Source: Pseudomonadota bacterium
GTDB lineage: Bacteria; Bdellovibrionota; Bacteriovoracia; Bacteriovoracales; Bacteriovoracaceae
NCBI GenBank assembly: GCA_027487515.1
Contig: JAIYDL010000007.1
Span: forward strand, 186,001 to 250,000
Length of the DNA: 64,000 nucleotides
Direction: 5' to 3'
The notes under the pieces: model-generated
Seen by the model: the letters and a program-made list of their open reading frames with translations, nothing else
Told to the model about the DNA's origin: nothing
Databases searched by the model: none
Shown: positions 32,548 through 41,432 of the stretch, one piece after another
How positions within the stretch are numbered: the stretch's first letter is position 1
How the letters are laid out: each line of letters opens with the position of its first letter
Translations under genes and position numbers: made by a program

Positions 32548-33417
32548 ATGAGAAACACATTCGCCTTAATCTTACTCGTCACCTCGACCTCCTCCTTTGC
32601 CCAGACGGCAGTTCGGAGGTACTGTGAAGAACTTCCCATCGATAGCACTATTCGCGTCGTGGTACCACAGTATCGAAGTAAGACGACGACCCAGAAGTAT
32701 AGCCTTCGCCGGGCGGGCCGAAACGTCTACGACGTCTTCATGAACCTTGAGTTTAGACCAGCTCGCACTTTCGACGGCCCGGCCGAAGAGAGAGTTCAGC
32801 TAAACGACCGCTACAAGCGGGCCATGAACAGCTGCTTCCGCCAGTTTGAGTCTACCCTTAAAGACGAGCACGATCGACAACTGAGGCTCCACATCTATGA
32901 TCGTGAAGTTCATCACCTTCAGGATGCACCGCCCTTAGTTCGAATAGATGTCAAAGGGGTGAATCACCGCTCGAACAGTGGGGCCTACGCTCGGAACATC
33001 GATTGTGAAACAATGATTCACGAAGCCTTCCATCTCCTCGGACTCATTGACGAATATGAAGAGCAATGGATGGGCTATAATCATAATTTTTTCTCGTTGG
33101 GTTTTAGACCCTTCGTCGCCGTAGACAGTGCCAGGGTGAGACCCGCATTCGATTGCCGCGCCATAGGCCCATCAGATTCAGTCATGCATAACCAGTGGGT
33201 CCTAGGCAGAGGTCAGGGGCTGTATTCGGCACACGTGAACATGATCATCTATCCTCACTGCCAGGAGAAAAACGAAAAATACCTTTCCTGCGCTCGGTTT
33301 GCTTATCGAACGAGTTTTCAAAACAATAACGGTGCCATTGCTCTACGGGACTGCTCAAAGCAGGTCCCAGAGTATTGTAGGAATGAAGACTGGCTTCGAG
33401 TCGGAAGAGACAACTAA
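32548..33417 (+). CDS. Secreted metallopeptidase-like protein (HExxH)
   Basis: 289 residues, signal peptide ending at SFAQ. The zinc-binding motif MIHEAFHLLGLIDEYEEQW lies near residues 156-174: H158, E159 and H162, with a glycine and an Asp-Glu-Tyr downstream as third-ligand candidates. Eight or more cysteines in the mature part suggest disulfides. RYKRAMNSCFRQF and the C-terminal FAYRTSFQNNNGAIALRDC are unassigned. A secreted peptidase is the best reading, though the family is not named. It follows the ATPase gene by 98 bases with no ribosome site in view. Confidence 0.65.
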   Translation: MRNTFALILLVTSTSSFAQTAVRRYCEELPIDSTIRVVVPQYRSKTTTQKYSLRRAGRNVYDVFMNLEFRPARTFDGPAEERVQLNDRYKRAMNSCFRQFESTLKDEHDRQLRLHIYDREVHHLQDAPPLVRIDVKGVNHRSNSGAYARNIDCETMIHEAFHLLGLIDEYEEQWMGYNHNFFSLGFRPFVAVDSARVRPAFDCRAIGPSDSVMHNQWVLGRGQGLYSAHVNMIIYPHCQEKNEKYLSCARFAYRTSFQNNNGAIALRDCSKQVPEYCRNEDWLRVGRDN

Positions 33418-33475
33418 TCTGGCAAGGCCTTTACACAGGGCCTAGGAAATGAGTCTGTACCAGAGAAGGAAGAGT

Positions 33476-33505
33476 GACGAAGTCCCGATCAAGCGAGACT
33501 TCGTC
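33476..33505 (-). terminator. Hairpin after ettA
   Basis: 9-bp inverted repeat GACGAAGTC (33476-33484) / GACTTCGTC (33497-33505), eight bases past the ettA stop on the minus strand. No strong T-run follows, so termination may be factor-dependent. It also lies 58 bases after the metallopeptidase gene on the plus strand. Confidence 0.45.
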
Positions 33506-33512
33506 GGAGTCT

Positions 33513-35195
33513 CTAATCTCGTGTCAGTTTCTTGTACGTGATGCGCTGAGGGACATCGGCCTTGTCTCCAAGACGGCGACGAAGATCCTCATGGTAATCC
33601 TGGAAATTCCCCTCAAACCAAGTCACCTTTGAATCACCTTCGAAAGCGAGGATGTGCGTGCAAATCCTGTCGAGGAAGTAGCGATCGTGGGAGATGACAA
33701 CAGCGCAGCCTGCGAAATCGAGGAGCGCACGCTCTAGTGCTTGCAGAGTGTTCACGTCCAAATCGTTGGTCGGCTCATCGAGGAGAAGAACGTTTCCTTC
33801 TTCCTTAAGCATCTTTGCGAGGTGAACGCGATTTTTTTCTCCTCCGGAGAGCTCCTTGATCCGTTTCGATTGATCTTCCCCCGAGAAGTTAAATCGGGAG
33901 ATGTAGGCACGGGCATTCACTTCACGGTTCCCTAGTTTTAAAAGGTCGAGGCCTCCGGCGATCTCATGGAGAATCGTTGAATCTGAGGTCATCTCTCTGG
34001 ACTGATCGATGTACGATAGCTTCACCGTTTCCCCAACTTTGAAGGTTCCACCATCCGGCTCGATCTGCCCGGTGATCATCTTGAAGAGAGTGGTTTTACC
34101 GGCCCCATTGGGACCAATGATCCCCACAATGCCCCCTGGAGGAAGCTTAAAGGAAAGGCCCTCATAAAGGATCTTGTCACCGAAGGCCTTCGTGATGCCA
34201 TTGGCCTCAATGACGATGTCCCCGAGCCGAGGCCCCGGTGGGATGAAGAGATCGTTCGTCTCGTTTCTCTTCTCCTTAGACTCCGAAAGCATCTTATCGT
34301 AGTTCGTAATCCGCGCCTTGGACTTCGCCTGCCGTGCCTTCGGGGATGATCGAATCCATTCGAGCTCTTCTTGCATCTTCTTTTGCCGTTGCGACTCCTG
34401 CTTTTCCTCGACCGCAAGACGGTTCGTCTTCTGCTCGAGCCAGCTAGAGTAGTTTCCTTCCCACGGTATGCCATGACCTCGATCGAGCTCGAGGATCCAG
34501 CCGGCGACGTGGTCGAGGAAGTAGCGATCGTGGGTGATGGCGATGACCGTTCCTTTGTAGGCCTGGAGGTGTCGCTCTAGCCAAAGGACGGTTTCCGCAT
34601 CGAGGTGGTTGGTGGGCTCATCAAGGAGGAGGACGTCAGGCTCGGAGAGGAGCAAGCGGCAGAGCGCCACACGCCGTTTTTCACCCCCAGAGAGCACTCC
34701 ACACTTCTGATCGGAGGGAGGGCAACGGAGCGCCTCCATGGCGAGCTCGAGTCGTGAATCGAGGTCCCAAATGTTTTGAGCGTCCATCTTGTCCTGGAGG
34801 GAGGATTGCTCGTCGAGAAGTTTGTTCATCTCCTCTTCGCTCATCTCATCGCCAAGCTTCATGTTAACTTCTTCGTAGCGCTGGGCAACGGCAACCAGTT
34901 CGGCCAGGCCCTCCTGAACGACGTCCTTGACCGTTTTCTCTGGGTCCAGTTTCGGGTCCTGCTCAAGGTAGCCAAAACTAACGCCTTTGGAGGAGTTCAC
35001 ATCACCGATGTAATCCTTATCCACGCCAGCGATGATTTTGAGGAGTGAAGACTTACCGGAACCGTTTAAACCGAGGACACCGATTTTTGCCCCGTAAAAA
35101 AATGAGAGGGAGATGTCGCGAAGCACCTGCTTCTTTGGAGGATAGACCTTCCCAACCTTGTGCATGGAAAAGATAATCTTGTGGCCACCGGACAT
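33513..35195 (-). CDS. ettA: Energy-dependent translational throttle protein EttA (ABC-F)
   Basis: 560 residues, close to the 555 of E. coli EttA. Two ABC domains: Walker A GLNGSGKSSLLK and GPNGAGKTTLFK; signature LSGGEKRRVALC and LSGGEKNRVHLA; Walker B VLLLDEPTNHLD and VLLLDEPTNDLD. Between them lies the ABC-F linker (LEQKTNRLAVEEKQESQRQK and IRSSPKARQAKSK). It binds the ribosomal E site and gates elongation by ATP/ADP ratio; there are no membrane segments. AAGGA precedes ATG 35195. Confidence 0.95.
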   Translation of the reverse strand: MSGGHKIIFSMHKVGKVYPPKKQVLRDISLSFFYGAKIGVLGLNGSGKSSLLKIIAGVDKDYIGDVNSSKGVSFGYLEQDPKLDPEKTVKDVVQEGLAELVAVAQRYEEVNMKLGDEMSEEEMNKLLDEQSSLQDKMDAQNIWDLDSRLELAMEALRCPPSDQKCGVLSGGEKRRVALCRLLLSEPDVLLLDEPTNHLDAETVLWLERHLQAYKGTVIAITHDRYFLDHVAGWILELDRGHGIPWEGNYSSWLEQKTNRLAVEEKQESQRQKKMQEELEWIRSSPKARQAKSKARITNYDKMLSESKEKRNETNDLFIPPGPRLGDIVIEANGITKAFGDKILYEGLSFKLPPGGIVGIIGPNGAGKTTLFKMITGQIEPDGGTFKVGETVKLSYIDQSREMTSDSTILHEIAGGLDLLKLGNREVNARAYISRFNFSGEDQSKRIKELSGGEKNRVHLAKMLKEEGNVLLLDEPTNDLDVNTLQALERALLDFAGCAVVISHDRYFLDRICTHILAFEGDSKVTWFEGNFQDYHEDLRRRLGDKADVPQRITYKKLTRD

Positions 35196-35241
35196 GGGTA
35201 TTCCTTTTGAATTTTTAGGAGCTCTTTTCTTAACATATCCA

Positions 35242-36111
35242 CTACATCAAGGCCATCAGATCGCGGAGCAGGCAAAAGATAAAAGCAAGGTAGGAGGGCA
35301 TGTAGACCAGCCCCAGGAGGGCAAGTTTAATGACCATGAGTCGTTTCGAAAAAAGCTCGAAGTGCCAGGTCTCAAGAAACCGAAGTTCCTCCATCATGTA
35401 CTTCACATCGTCATCGTAACTTACGCCCAGTTTGAGCGTCTTCTGGCAGGTATCGCGGAGCTTCTCGGCCAGAATTCCCAGCTTCGGTGTCCGGACCTCT
35501 TTGAGCCTTTCAATCTCAGCGAGCGCCATGATGTCGGCCCGGGCGATGGGAAGCCGTGATAACGACTTTAGGACGAAAAGCATTTTCCAGAGCGTTCCGA
35601 TGTCACCGAAGTACCGGCGTCGAAGCCATTTAAGGGTGATCGGGAGCACGCTAAGACCGATGAGTTGCCAAACGAGAATGCCTGTAAGGTGAAGCGTGGG
35701 GACCGCGATTTCAACCAGCTGTAGGGCAACGAAGATAAAGGCCCAGGTGAGACCCATGAAGAGGAGAACCTGGAGGTAAATTCCTAGACATGTTTCTCGG
35801 ATCTTTCGCTCGAACTGCTGGTCTCTCTGGAGGCCCTCGCGCAAGAAGAGGAGAGAATCATGGTACTGCCCTCCCATGCGGCGGGCCATTTTTAGCAGGA
35901 TCTCGATGATCTCGCTGTAATACTTATAGCGCGGCAAGTTGAGCTGGAGTCCGAGGTCAGGGCGATTTCCCCATTGAAACCGCTTTAACCATTCCTCCAG
36001 TTGGGTGGCAGGATCAGGTTGGATAATCAGACCTCGAGGATCAAGGCCGCCGGGCCTCTCAACCCAATAAATCAGCGTTGCGATCATGATGACGTACAAA
36101 CAGTAGGACAT
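35242..36111 (-). CDS. GspF/TadC-like polytopic membrane protein
   Basis: 289 residues. Hydrophobic segments near residues 2-15, 108-130, 137-158 and 263-285 enclose a cytoplasmic domain (KYYSEIIEILLKMARRMGGQYHDSL and LSRLPIARADIMALAE), which resembles the T2SSF-type repeat of TadB/TadC/GspF proteins. That would fit the pilus locus about 3 kb away on the other strand, which lacks a platform protein. The pattern is weaker than in typical TadC. GGAG stands before ATG 36111; it diverges from a gene with a strong promoter. Confidence 0.5.
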   Translation of the reverse strand: MSYCLYVIMIATLIYWVERPGGLDPRGLIIQPDPATQLEEWLKRFQWGNRPDLGLQLNLPRYKYYSEIIEILLKMARRMGGQYHDSLLFLREGLQRDQQFERKIRETCLGIYLQVLLFMGLTWAFIFVALQLVEIAVPTLHLTGILVWQLIGLSVLPITLKWLRRRYFGDIGTLWKMLFVLKSLSRLPIARADIMALAEIERLKEVRTPKLGILAEKLRDTCQKTLKLGVSYDDDVKYMMEELRFLETWHFELFSKRLMVIKLALLGLVYMPSYLAFIFCLLRDLMALM

Positions 36112-36151
36112 TAAACGGCTCCGGATTTAACCAGAGGAGTACTACGTTCGA

Positions 36152-36181
36152 TTGACAGCGCGCAACGCGTTGGCATACCTT
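36152..36181 (+). promoter_or_regulatory. Strong promoter ending seven bases before ATG 36189
   Basis: Consensus -35 TTGACA (36152-36157), 18-base spacer, -10 TACCTT (36176-36181). The predicted start of transcription is at or next to ATG 36189, and no ribosome site exists, so this gene is a strong candidate for a leaderless message. The same promoter would feed the rlmI and ABC exporter genes. Confidence 0.7.
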
Positions 36182-36188
36182 GAACCCC

Positions 36189-36491
36189 ATGACTTCACTT
36201 CTGAAAGATGGGCTTATTAAGCCAGCTTCTCCCCGAGATACGTTCCTGGCCGGCTTCGAGGATCAGCTCTCATCGATGAAAGACGTGGTGGAGGTCGAAC
36301 GGCTGATGAAGAAGCTTCAATTCCTGGGCCTTCACTTTGATCCGTTCCAGGAGGAAACTGAGAGCGAATGCGACACGATTCTGGAACAGCTCGGTCTAAA
36401 GGACCTGACTTCCAATCCCTACGAGTCGACCAACATTCTCCTTCGGCTTCTTGATAAGACAGAAGAAAAACTAAACACCCTCAAGCAATAA
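36189..36491 (+). CDS. Hypothetical 100-residue acidic protein
   Basis: 100 residues, helix-rich and acidic, without signal peptide or membrane segment, so likely cytoplasmic. Leucine-rich amphipathic helices (LEQLGLKDL, ILLRLLDKTEEKLNTLKQ) suggest a small coiled-coil or helical-bundle protein. It leads the rightward operon with rlmI and the exporter, 16 bases before rlmI. The promoter is excellent and the codon use matches its neighbours. Family not recognised. Confidence 0.6.
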   Translation: MTSLLKDGLIKPASPRDTFLAGFEDQLSSMKDVVEVERLMKKLQFLGLHFDPFQEETESECDTILEQLGLKDLTSNPYESTNILLRLLDKTEEKLNTLKQ

Positions 36492-36507
36492 CTCTAGCGG
36501 AAGACAA

Positions 36508-37719
36508 ATGGACAAAATCCCAGAATGCCTGATCCATCCGGTGTCGATCAAGCTTCTGCGCCAAGGCCATCCTTGGATCACAGCGGATACCTTTTCTAGC
36601 CGGTTTCCCCGCCAATCTGAATTCGTGATTGGCCTTGATGATCGGAGGAGACCGCTCGCCCTCCTCCTGCATGACCCCCACCACAAGAGTGTGAAGGCCC
36701 GAGTCTGGAGCACGAAGTTTCCTTTTGATCGAGAGGCCCAGCACTTCACCGCGAGTGTGCAGGCACGGCTGGACCTTGCGTTTGAAAAGCGCATCCACTC
36801 CAAGGTGCAGCTCAAGCGAGAGAACTACTACCTGGCCTTCGGAGAGGCGGATCAGCTCCCGGGCCTTTTCATCCTCCGGCTCCAGGACCGAGTTCTCATT
36901 CAGTTCTACACGGGCCTCTGGGTACGCTACAAGCAAGTCATCGCGACCACGATCCAGGAAGTCTTTCCAGAGATTAAATCCGAGAACGTCTGGTTCCAAC
37001 TAAGAGGGGAAACAAAAGAGCTTCAGAAGTTACCTCAGAACGCTCTCGAGCCAACCCGCCGCGACGAATTTCACCTTTCTGAATTCGGAGTCCAGTACCT
37101 CATTCGGATCGGAGCGACCTACGACCATGGGCTGTACACTGACATGAGTTCAGTTCGGCAGGCCCTGGGTGGACTCATCTTTCCGGGTGCGAGAGTTCTC
37201 AACCTTTACAGCTACACTGGAGCTTTCTCTCTCTGGGCCCTGAAACACGGCGCGGGGAATGTTGTCTCGGTGGACCTCTCTCCGAAGTACATTGAGTGGC
37301 TCCAAAACAACCTTGCCTTGAACCCCGACCTTGACCACACGAAGCATGAAGCGGTGGTGAAGAGCACGGACCAAGCGCTCGGCGATCTGCGAGGGCTCAA
37401 GCGGACCTTCGATGTCATCATCTGTGATCCTCCCTCTTCCTCTTCGGATGGGGCGAAGCGAACATCTGCGATCAAGGCCTACCGCGAGCTTCTGAGTAAA
37501 ATGGATCTCCTGCTGGAGAAGGGAGGAAAAGCGGTGCTTTTCCTTAACACCCATCAGGTGAGTCAGGAGAAGTTTGAAAAAACGCTCCGAGAGTATCTCA
37601 CGGAACTCAAGCTTACCTACAAGCTCTCGACCCGGCTGCACCTCGGTGAGGACTGCCCGACGCTCAAAGGGTTCCCCGAAGGAAACTACCTGAAAGGTAT
37701 CGTTTTGGAGAAGCAATGA
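36508..37719 (+). CDS. rlmI: 23S rRNA (cytosine-C5)-methyltransferase, RlmI type
   Basis: 403 residues. N-terminal PUA-like domain (IKLLRQGHPWITADTF), a central EEHEE domain (GEADQLPGLFILRLQD), and a Rossmann methyltransferase domain with VLNLYSYTGAFSLWALKHGA as the SAM loop, VSVDLSPKYIEW, and DPPSSSSDG, followed by LFLNTHQVSQEKFEKTLRE. The order is that of RlmI/YccW, which methylates C1962 of 23S rRNA. The symbol is by family pattern; the target base was not checked. The stop overlaps the ABC ATPase start by four bases (ATGA). Confidence 0.85.
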   Translation: MDKIPECLIHPVSIKLLRQGHPWITADTFSSRFPRQSEFVIGLDDRRRPLALLLHDPHHKSVKARVWSTKFPFDREAQHFTASVQARLDLAFEKRIHSKVQLKRENYYLAFGEADQLPGLFILRLQDRVLIQFYTGLWVRYKQVIATTIQEVFPEIKSENVWFQLRGETKELQKLPQNALEPTRRDEFHLSEFGVQYLIRIGATYDHGLYTDMSSVRQALGGLIFPGARVLNLYSYTGAFSLWALKHGAGNVVSVDLSPKYIEWLQNNLALNPDLDHTKHEAVVKSTDQALGDLRGLKRTFDVIICDPPSSSSDGAKRTSAIKAYRELLSKMDLLLEKGGKAVLFLNTHQVSQEKFEKTLREYLTELKLTYKLSTRLHLGEDCPTLKGFPEGNYLKGIVLEKQ

Positions 37720-38639
37720 TTGCGGTCAAGGGGCTTCGGAAGACGTTCACGACTCACGTCAAGGAGCCGGGGCTTGCCGGCTCCTTCAAGGCACTCTTTA
37801 ATCGGCAAACAGTGACGAAGGATGCACTGAAGTCCATCGACCTGGAGATTCAGCAAGGGGAGATCATCGGTCTCATCGGGGCCAACGGTGCGGGGAAAAC
37901 CACGCTCGTAAAAATCCTCGCCGGCATCGTGCATCCGACGGCCGGCGAAGCGACGGTGCTTGGGTTTAGGCCCTGGGAGCGGAACAACGAGTACCGCCGA
38001 CAGATGTGCCTGATCATGGGACAGAAAGCCCAGGTGTGGTGGGATCTTCCGGCCCTCGATAGCTTTCTCTTGCTCAAAGAGATCTATCAAATCGACGACC
38101 GACTCTACCGGGAGAACATCGAGTTCCTTGCGGAAACCCTGATGGTGAAGGATCAGCTCAAGACTCAGGTCAGGAAGCTCTCGCTGGGAGAGAGGATGAA
38201 AGTGGAGCTCATGGCCGCACTCCTGCACCGCCCACGAGTGATTTTTCTCGATGAGCCGACCATCGGGCTGGATCTGTCGGCGCAGAAAGCCGTGCGAGAA
38301 TTCCTCAAGAAGTATCAGCAAGAGTTTCGGCCGGTGACGATCCTCACGTCTCACTACATGGAAGATATCAAAGAGCTCTGCCCGCGGATCGTGATCATGA
38401 AAGAGGGCTCCTTCGTGTACGACGGCTCTCTCACCCAGGTTCAGCGGATGCTCGGTGATGAGAAGTGCCTCAGCATCACCACGCGGGAGAGCACGTTTAA
38501 GGTCACTGTCCCACGGCAGGACCTCGGGGCAAGGACCGCGGAGATTTTCAGTCAAAACGATGTGCTCGATCTAAACATCCAGGATCCGTCCATCGAAGAC
38601 GTCATCGAATCCATCATGAAGAACGGAGTCTCGGTGTGA
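37716..38639 (+). CDS. ABC-2 exporter ATP-binding protein
   Basis: 307 residues. Walker A GLIGANGAGKTTLVKILAG, Q-loop MCLIMGQKAQVWWDL, signature KLSLGERMKVELMA, Walker B RVIFLDEPTIGLDLSA, and the H-loop in ILTSHYMEDIKEL. The C-terminal part (about 240-307) is the extra domain of DUF990-linked ATPases. It starts by an ATGA overlap with rlmI and ends by a GTGA overlap with the first permease. Energises export of an unknown substrate. Confidence 0.92.
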   Translation: MIAVKGLRKTFTTHVKEPGLAGSFKALFNRQTVTKDALKSIDLEIQQGEIIGLIGANGAGKTTLVKILAGIVHPTAGEATVLGFRPWERNNEYRRQMCLIMGQKAQVWWDLPALDSFLLLKEIYQIDDRLYRENIEFLAETLMVKDQLKTQVRKLSLGERMKVELMAALLHRPRVIFLDEPTIGLDLSAQKAVREFLKKYQQEFRPVTILTSHYMEDIKELCPRIVIMKEGSFVYDGSLTQVQRMLGDEKCLSITTRESTFKVTVPRQDLGARTAEIFSQNDVLDLNIQDPSIEDVIESIMKNGVSV

Positions 38640-39424
38640 CCTGGTGGAGGTTCCTGGCCGCGGCAGAGCTCAGAAAAATCCTCGCCTTCCGGGCGGACTT
38701 CTGGGTCACGTTCATCGGGCAAGCACTAGTCCAACTTTTGATCGCCCGGGCCCTCTGGCAAAGCATCTTCGCGGCGAACGAGACCGGGGTCATGAACGGC
38801 TTCACTCTCCAAACGATGACTCTCTATTATCTCATCGTTCCGATCGGACAGAAGATCCTCACCGGAGAAAACGTCGGGTTCCTTTCGCGGGAAATCTACG
38901 ATGGGACGTTTAGTCGCTACCTCATTTACCCCCTCTCTTTTTTTCAGTACAAGGCGACGACCTACCTCACCCACAGTGCGTTCTACGGAATCCAACTCGT
39001 ACTTATTTTTTCTGTCTACAATCTCCTCACAGGGACCACGGGTTTCACGACTCTGGTCCCTGGGATCCTCCTGTTCCTCGTGGCGGCGTTCGCCTACATG
39101 AGCATTGCGATGATCGTGGAACTTCTGGCGTTGTGGGCGGATAACATCTGGTCACTGATGGTGTTAGTGCGCTTCTTCTGCCTGTTTTTTGGGGGAGGCT
39201 ATGTCCCCCTCACCTTCTTCCCAGAGACCGTCCAAAGGGCCCTCGTCTATACCCCATTCCCGTACCTCGTGAGCCTCCCGGTCAGGACGACGATGGGATT
39301 GGCCCAGACCCATGAAATTGTCCGAGGCTCTCTCGTCTTACTGCTCTGGGCCCTGCTGTTTCACCTCGGCGCCCAACTGATCTGGACTCGAGGTCAGTAC
39401 AAGTACACCGGAGTTGGCATCTGA
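38636..39424 (+). CDS. ABC-2 family permease, DUF990-type (first)
   Basis: 262 residues from GTG 38636, overlapping the ATPase stop by four bases. About six membrane segments; an N-terminal FLAAAELRKILAFRADFW amphipathic helix leads in, as is typical of this family, and FTLQTMTLYYLIVPIGQKIL and GGGYVPLTFFPETVQRALVYTPFPYL match the conserved parts. It forms half of a heterodimeric membrane channel with the next gene. Confidence 0.88.
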   Translation: MTWWRFLAAAELRKILAFRADFWVTFIGQALVQLLIARALWQSIFAANETGVMNGFTLQTMTLYYLIVPIGQKILTGENVGFLSREIYDGTFSRYLIYPLSFFQYKATTYLTHSAFYGIQLVLIFSVYNLLTGTTGFTTLVPGILLFLVAAFAYMSIAMIVELLALWADNIWSLMVLVRFFCLFFGGGYVPLTFFPETVQRALVYTPFPYLVSLPVRTTMGLAQTHEIVRGSLVLLLWALLFHLGAQLIWTRGQYKYTGVGI

Positions 39425-40209
39425 AGCGGTACCTGCGGCTCTACATCTTTTTCCTACGGTTTTCATTTTCTAAGGCGCTTGAGTTTCGCCTCGATTTCAC
39501 GTTTCGCATCGTCATGGATCTCATTTACTACGCGGTCAACATCGCCTTCTTCAAGGTCCTCTTTCTCCACACAGAACTCATCGGCGGCTGGTCCTCCGAG
39601 CAGATGATGGTGTTCGTGGGCTCTTACCTCCTGGTCGACGCTGTGAACATGACCGTGTTCTCGACGAACATGTGGTGGCTCCCGTTTTACATTAACCGCG
39701 GGGAGCTGGACTACTACCTAACCCGCCCTATTTCTCCGCTCTTCTTCCTTTCACTTCGAGAGTTTGCAGCAAATTCTTTCGTGAATCTTTTGGTCGCTCT
39801 GGGCATCTTCATCCATGCCATTGCCGTTTACTCGGGACCGTGGGAATTCGGGCACCTCGTGGGTCTGGTCTTACTGCTTGTGAATGGAGTCTTAATCTTC
39901 TATTGCATCCAAATGCTCATGATCATCCCCGTCTTCTGGACCCAGAGTGCGCGTGGCTTCGTTGATCTCTTCTACACTCTCGGCATTGCGATGGAGAGGC
40001 CCGATCGCATCTACCGTGGCTGGCTCCGGGTGTTCTTCACGGTGATCATGCCCTTCGCTCTCATCGCGTCCTACCCTGCGCGGATTTTCCTCGAAGGATT
40101 CACCCCAGAAGTCTTATTTCATCTCACGGCAGTCAGCGCAGGATTATGGATCATCATGCTAGGCCTGTGGAGGCTCGGGCTTCGGAACTACGCGAGTGCG
40201 AGCTCCTAG
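39421..40209 (+). CDS. ABC-2 family permease, DUF990-type (second), probable CTG start
   Basis: 262 residues if started at CTG 39421, exactly the length of its partner permease. The codons before the first ATG (39514) encode KRYLRLYIFFLRFSFSKAL and EFRLDFTFRIV, the family's conserved N-terminal helix, so they belong to the protein. No ATG, GTG or TTG exists in frame upstream before the preceding gene's membrane region; CTG 39421 overlaps the upstream stop as CTGA and has GGAG seven bases upstream. About six membrane segments. A start at 39514 would lose 31 conserved residues. Confidence 0.85.
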   Translation: MKRYLRLYIFFLRFSFSKALEFRLDFTFRIVMDLIYYAVNIAFFKVLFLHTELIGGWSSEQMMVFVGSYLLVDAVNMTVFSTNMWWLPFYINRGELDYYLTRPISPLFFLSLREFAANSFVNLLVALGIFIHAIAVYSGPWEFGHLVGLVLLLVNGVLIFYCIQMLMIIPVFWTQSARGFVDLFYTLGIAMERPDRIYRGWLRVFFTVIMPFALIASYPARIFLEGFTPEVLFHLTAVSAGLWIIMLGLWRLGLRNYASASS

Positions 40210-40508
40210 AAGGCCCTGACCTTTCCCGTGAGAATGTCCCAGAACATGCGAAAGTCTCCAATGAGACTGTAGAAGGGATGCTTAAACGTCGCTGGGCGAT
40301 TCTTCTCATACATGAAGTGTCCGAGCCAAGCGAACCCGTAGCCGACGATCGGTAAGAGTAAAAGCGTCAGCAAATTTCCTGTGAAGAAAAAAAGGAGCAT
40401 GAGAGAAATGACTCCACAAGTTCCAACGAAGTGAAGTTTGCGGCACGTTGAATTTGAGTGCTCCCGTAGGTAATAGGGGTAGAAGTCTCTAAAGCTTTTA
40501 AATTCCAT
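40206..40508 (-). CDS. Mpo1-like (DUF962/YGL010w) membrane protein
   Basis: 100 residues from ATG 40508, with GAGGAG nine bases upstream; an in-frame start at 40550 would add 14 residues. The motif FKSFRDFYPYYLREHSNSTC, LHFVGTCG and the helix pair that follows, then GHFMYEKNRPATFKHPFYSL, match DUF962. Yeast Mpo1 is an Fe(II) dioxygenase of the phytosphingosine alpha-oxidation pathway; the bacterial members' substrates are not settled. Its end overlaps the convergent permease stop by four bases. Confidence 0.85.
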   Translation of the reverse strand: MEFKSFRDFYPYYLREHSNSTCRKLHFVGTCGVISLMLLFFFTGNLLTLLLLPIVGYGFAWLGHFMYEKNRPATFKHPFYSLIGDFRMFWDILTGKVRAF

Positions 40509-40619
40509 TCCGCGCGGCTCCTCGTGGTAATTAATGATAAGGCCTAACAAAGCGATTTCTCAAGAATTTTTATTTTTTAAGTTTTATCCGAGTAGTCCGA
40601 TAAGGATTGCGAGGTTCTT

Positions 40620-41432
40620 TTGAAGCACATACTTGTTCTTGCACTCATCCTACTGCCGTCGATCTGCCCTGCTGAGGACTGCGTCTCCTGTCCTCCTGAG
40701 CCCTCGGTAGGCAGGCAGAATGGCCCTTCGTGGCCCATCGAATTTACTCAAATCCGCAGGACAAACTTGGAACGGAATCCTAACGCAACGTTTTGCCGAC
40801 GACCGGTCGAACTCGTGGACACCATCGTCATTCACCACTCTGAAACTCCATCAACCCATACGACTGAACGGATAAACGACTTCCATCTTTCTCGAGGAAC
40901 GGCCCAGGACCCCTGGCTCATGATCGCCTACTCCTATGCCATCAATAGCCCGTACCCAGGGGCATCCACACCGGCAACCGTCGTGAGTGAGGGAAGGCCC
41001 CTCGATATCGTCGGGTCTCACGCTGGAACCGGGGTTCTGGTTCCGATGAACCGAGACCAGCAGCGCCTCTGGAACCAGGGGCGAGTGGTTTGTGGACGAG
41101 AAGGTGGACCGTTCAGGGTCGATCCCTCCCATGTCAGTGGGAACCAGATCAAGGCCAATTTTACGACCATCGGAATTGTGGTGATCGGAAACTACTCTCC
41201 GTTTTCGAGATCGAATCCGAACGGCTACTCAGCTAGATCCCCGAGAAATCCTACCCGAGAGACGCAGGACCTCATTGCGAGACTCTCCTGTCAGCTCCAG
41301 AAGAAGTATCCGGGGATGCGGAACATTAAGTGGCACAGTTACTACCACCCGACGAGCTGCCCTGGAACCATCATCAACTACATCGGGCAGATCAAAACTC
41401 TAGCAAGGAGCTACGGATGCACGTTCAACTAG
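40620..41432 (+). CDS. Secreted N-acetylmuramoyl-L-alanine amidase (Amidase_2/PGRP fold)
   Basis: 270 residues from TTG 40620, which has GAGG upstream and begins a signal peptide (ends CPAE). DTIVIHHSETPS supplies the first zinc histidine, DIVGSHAGTG the second region and IKWHSYYHPTSCPGTII the third histidine and the cysteine/aspartate position; NFTTIGIVVIGNY fits the family's core strand. It should cut the lactyl-peptide bond of peptidoglycan outside the cytoplasm, in wall recycling or prey/host attack. Two small exported proteins follow with overlaps, forming one operon. Confidence 0.8.
   Translation: MKHILVLALILLPSICPAEDCVSCPPEPSVGRQNGPSWPIEFTQIRRTNLERNPNATFCRRPVELVDTIVIHHSETPSTHTTERINDFHLSRGTAQDPWLMIAYSYAINSPYPGASTPATVVSEGRPLDIVGSHAGTGVLVPMNRDQQRLWNQGRVVCGREGGPFRVDPSHVSGNQIKANFTTIGIVVIGNYSPFSRSNPNGYSARSPRNPTRETQDLIARLSCQLQKKYPGMRNIKWHSYYHPTSCPGTIINYIGQIKTLARSYGCTFN

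Noticed and set aside
37686-38555. A 289-codon minus-strand frame
   Set aside because: It is antisense to the ABC ATPase with its full set of motifs; its His/Leu/Arg-rich sequence is typical of a shadow frame.
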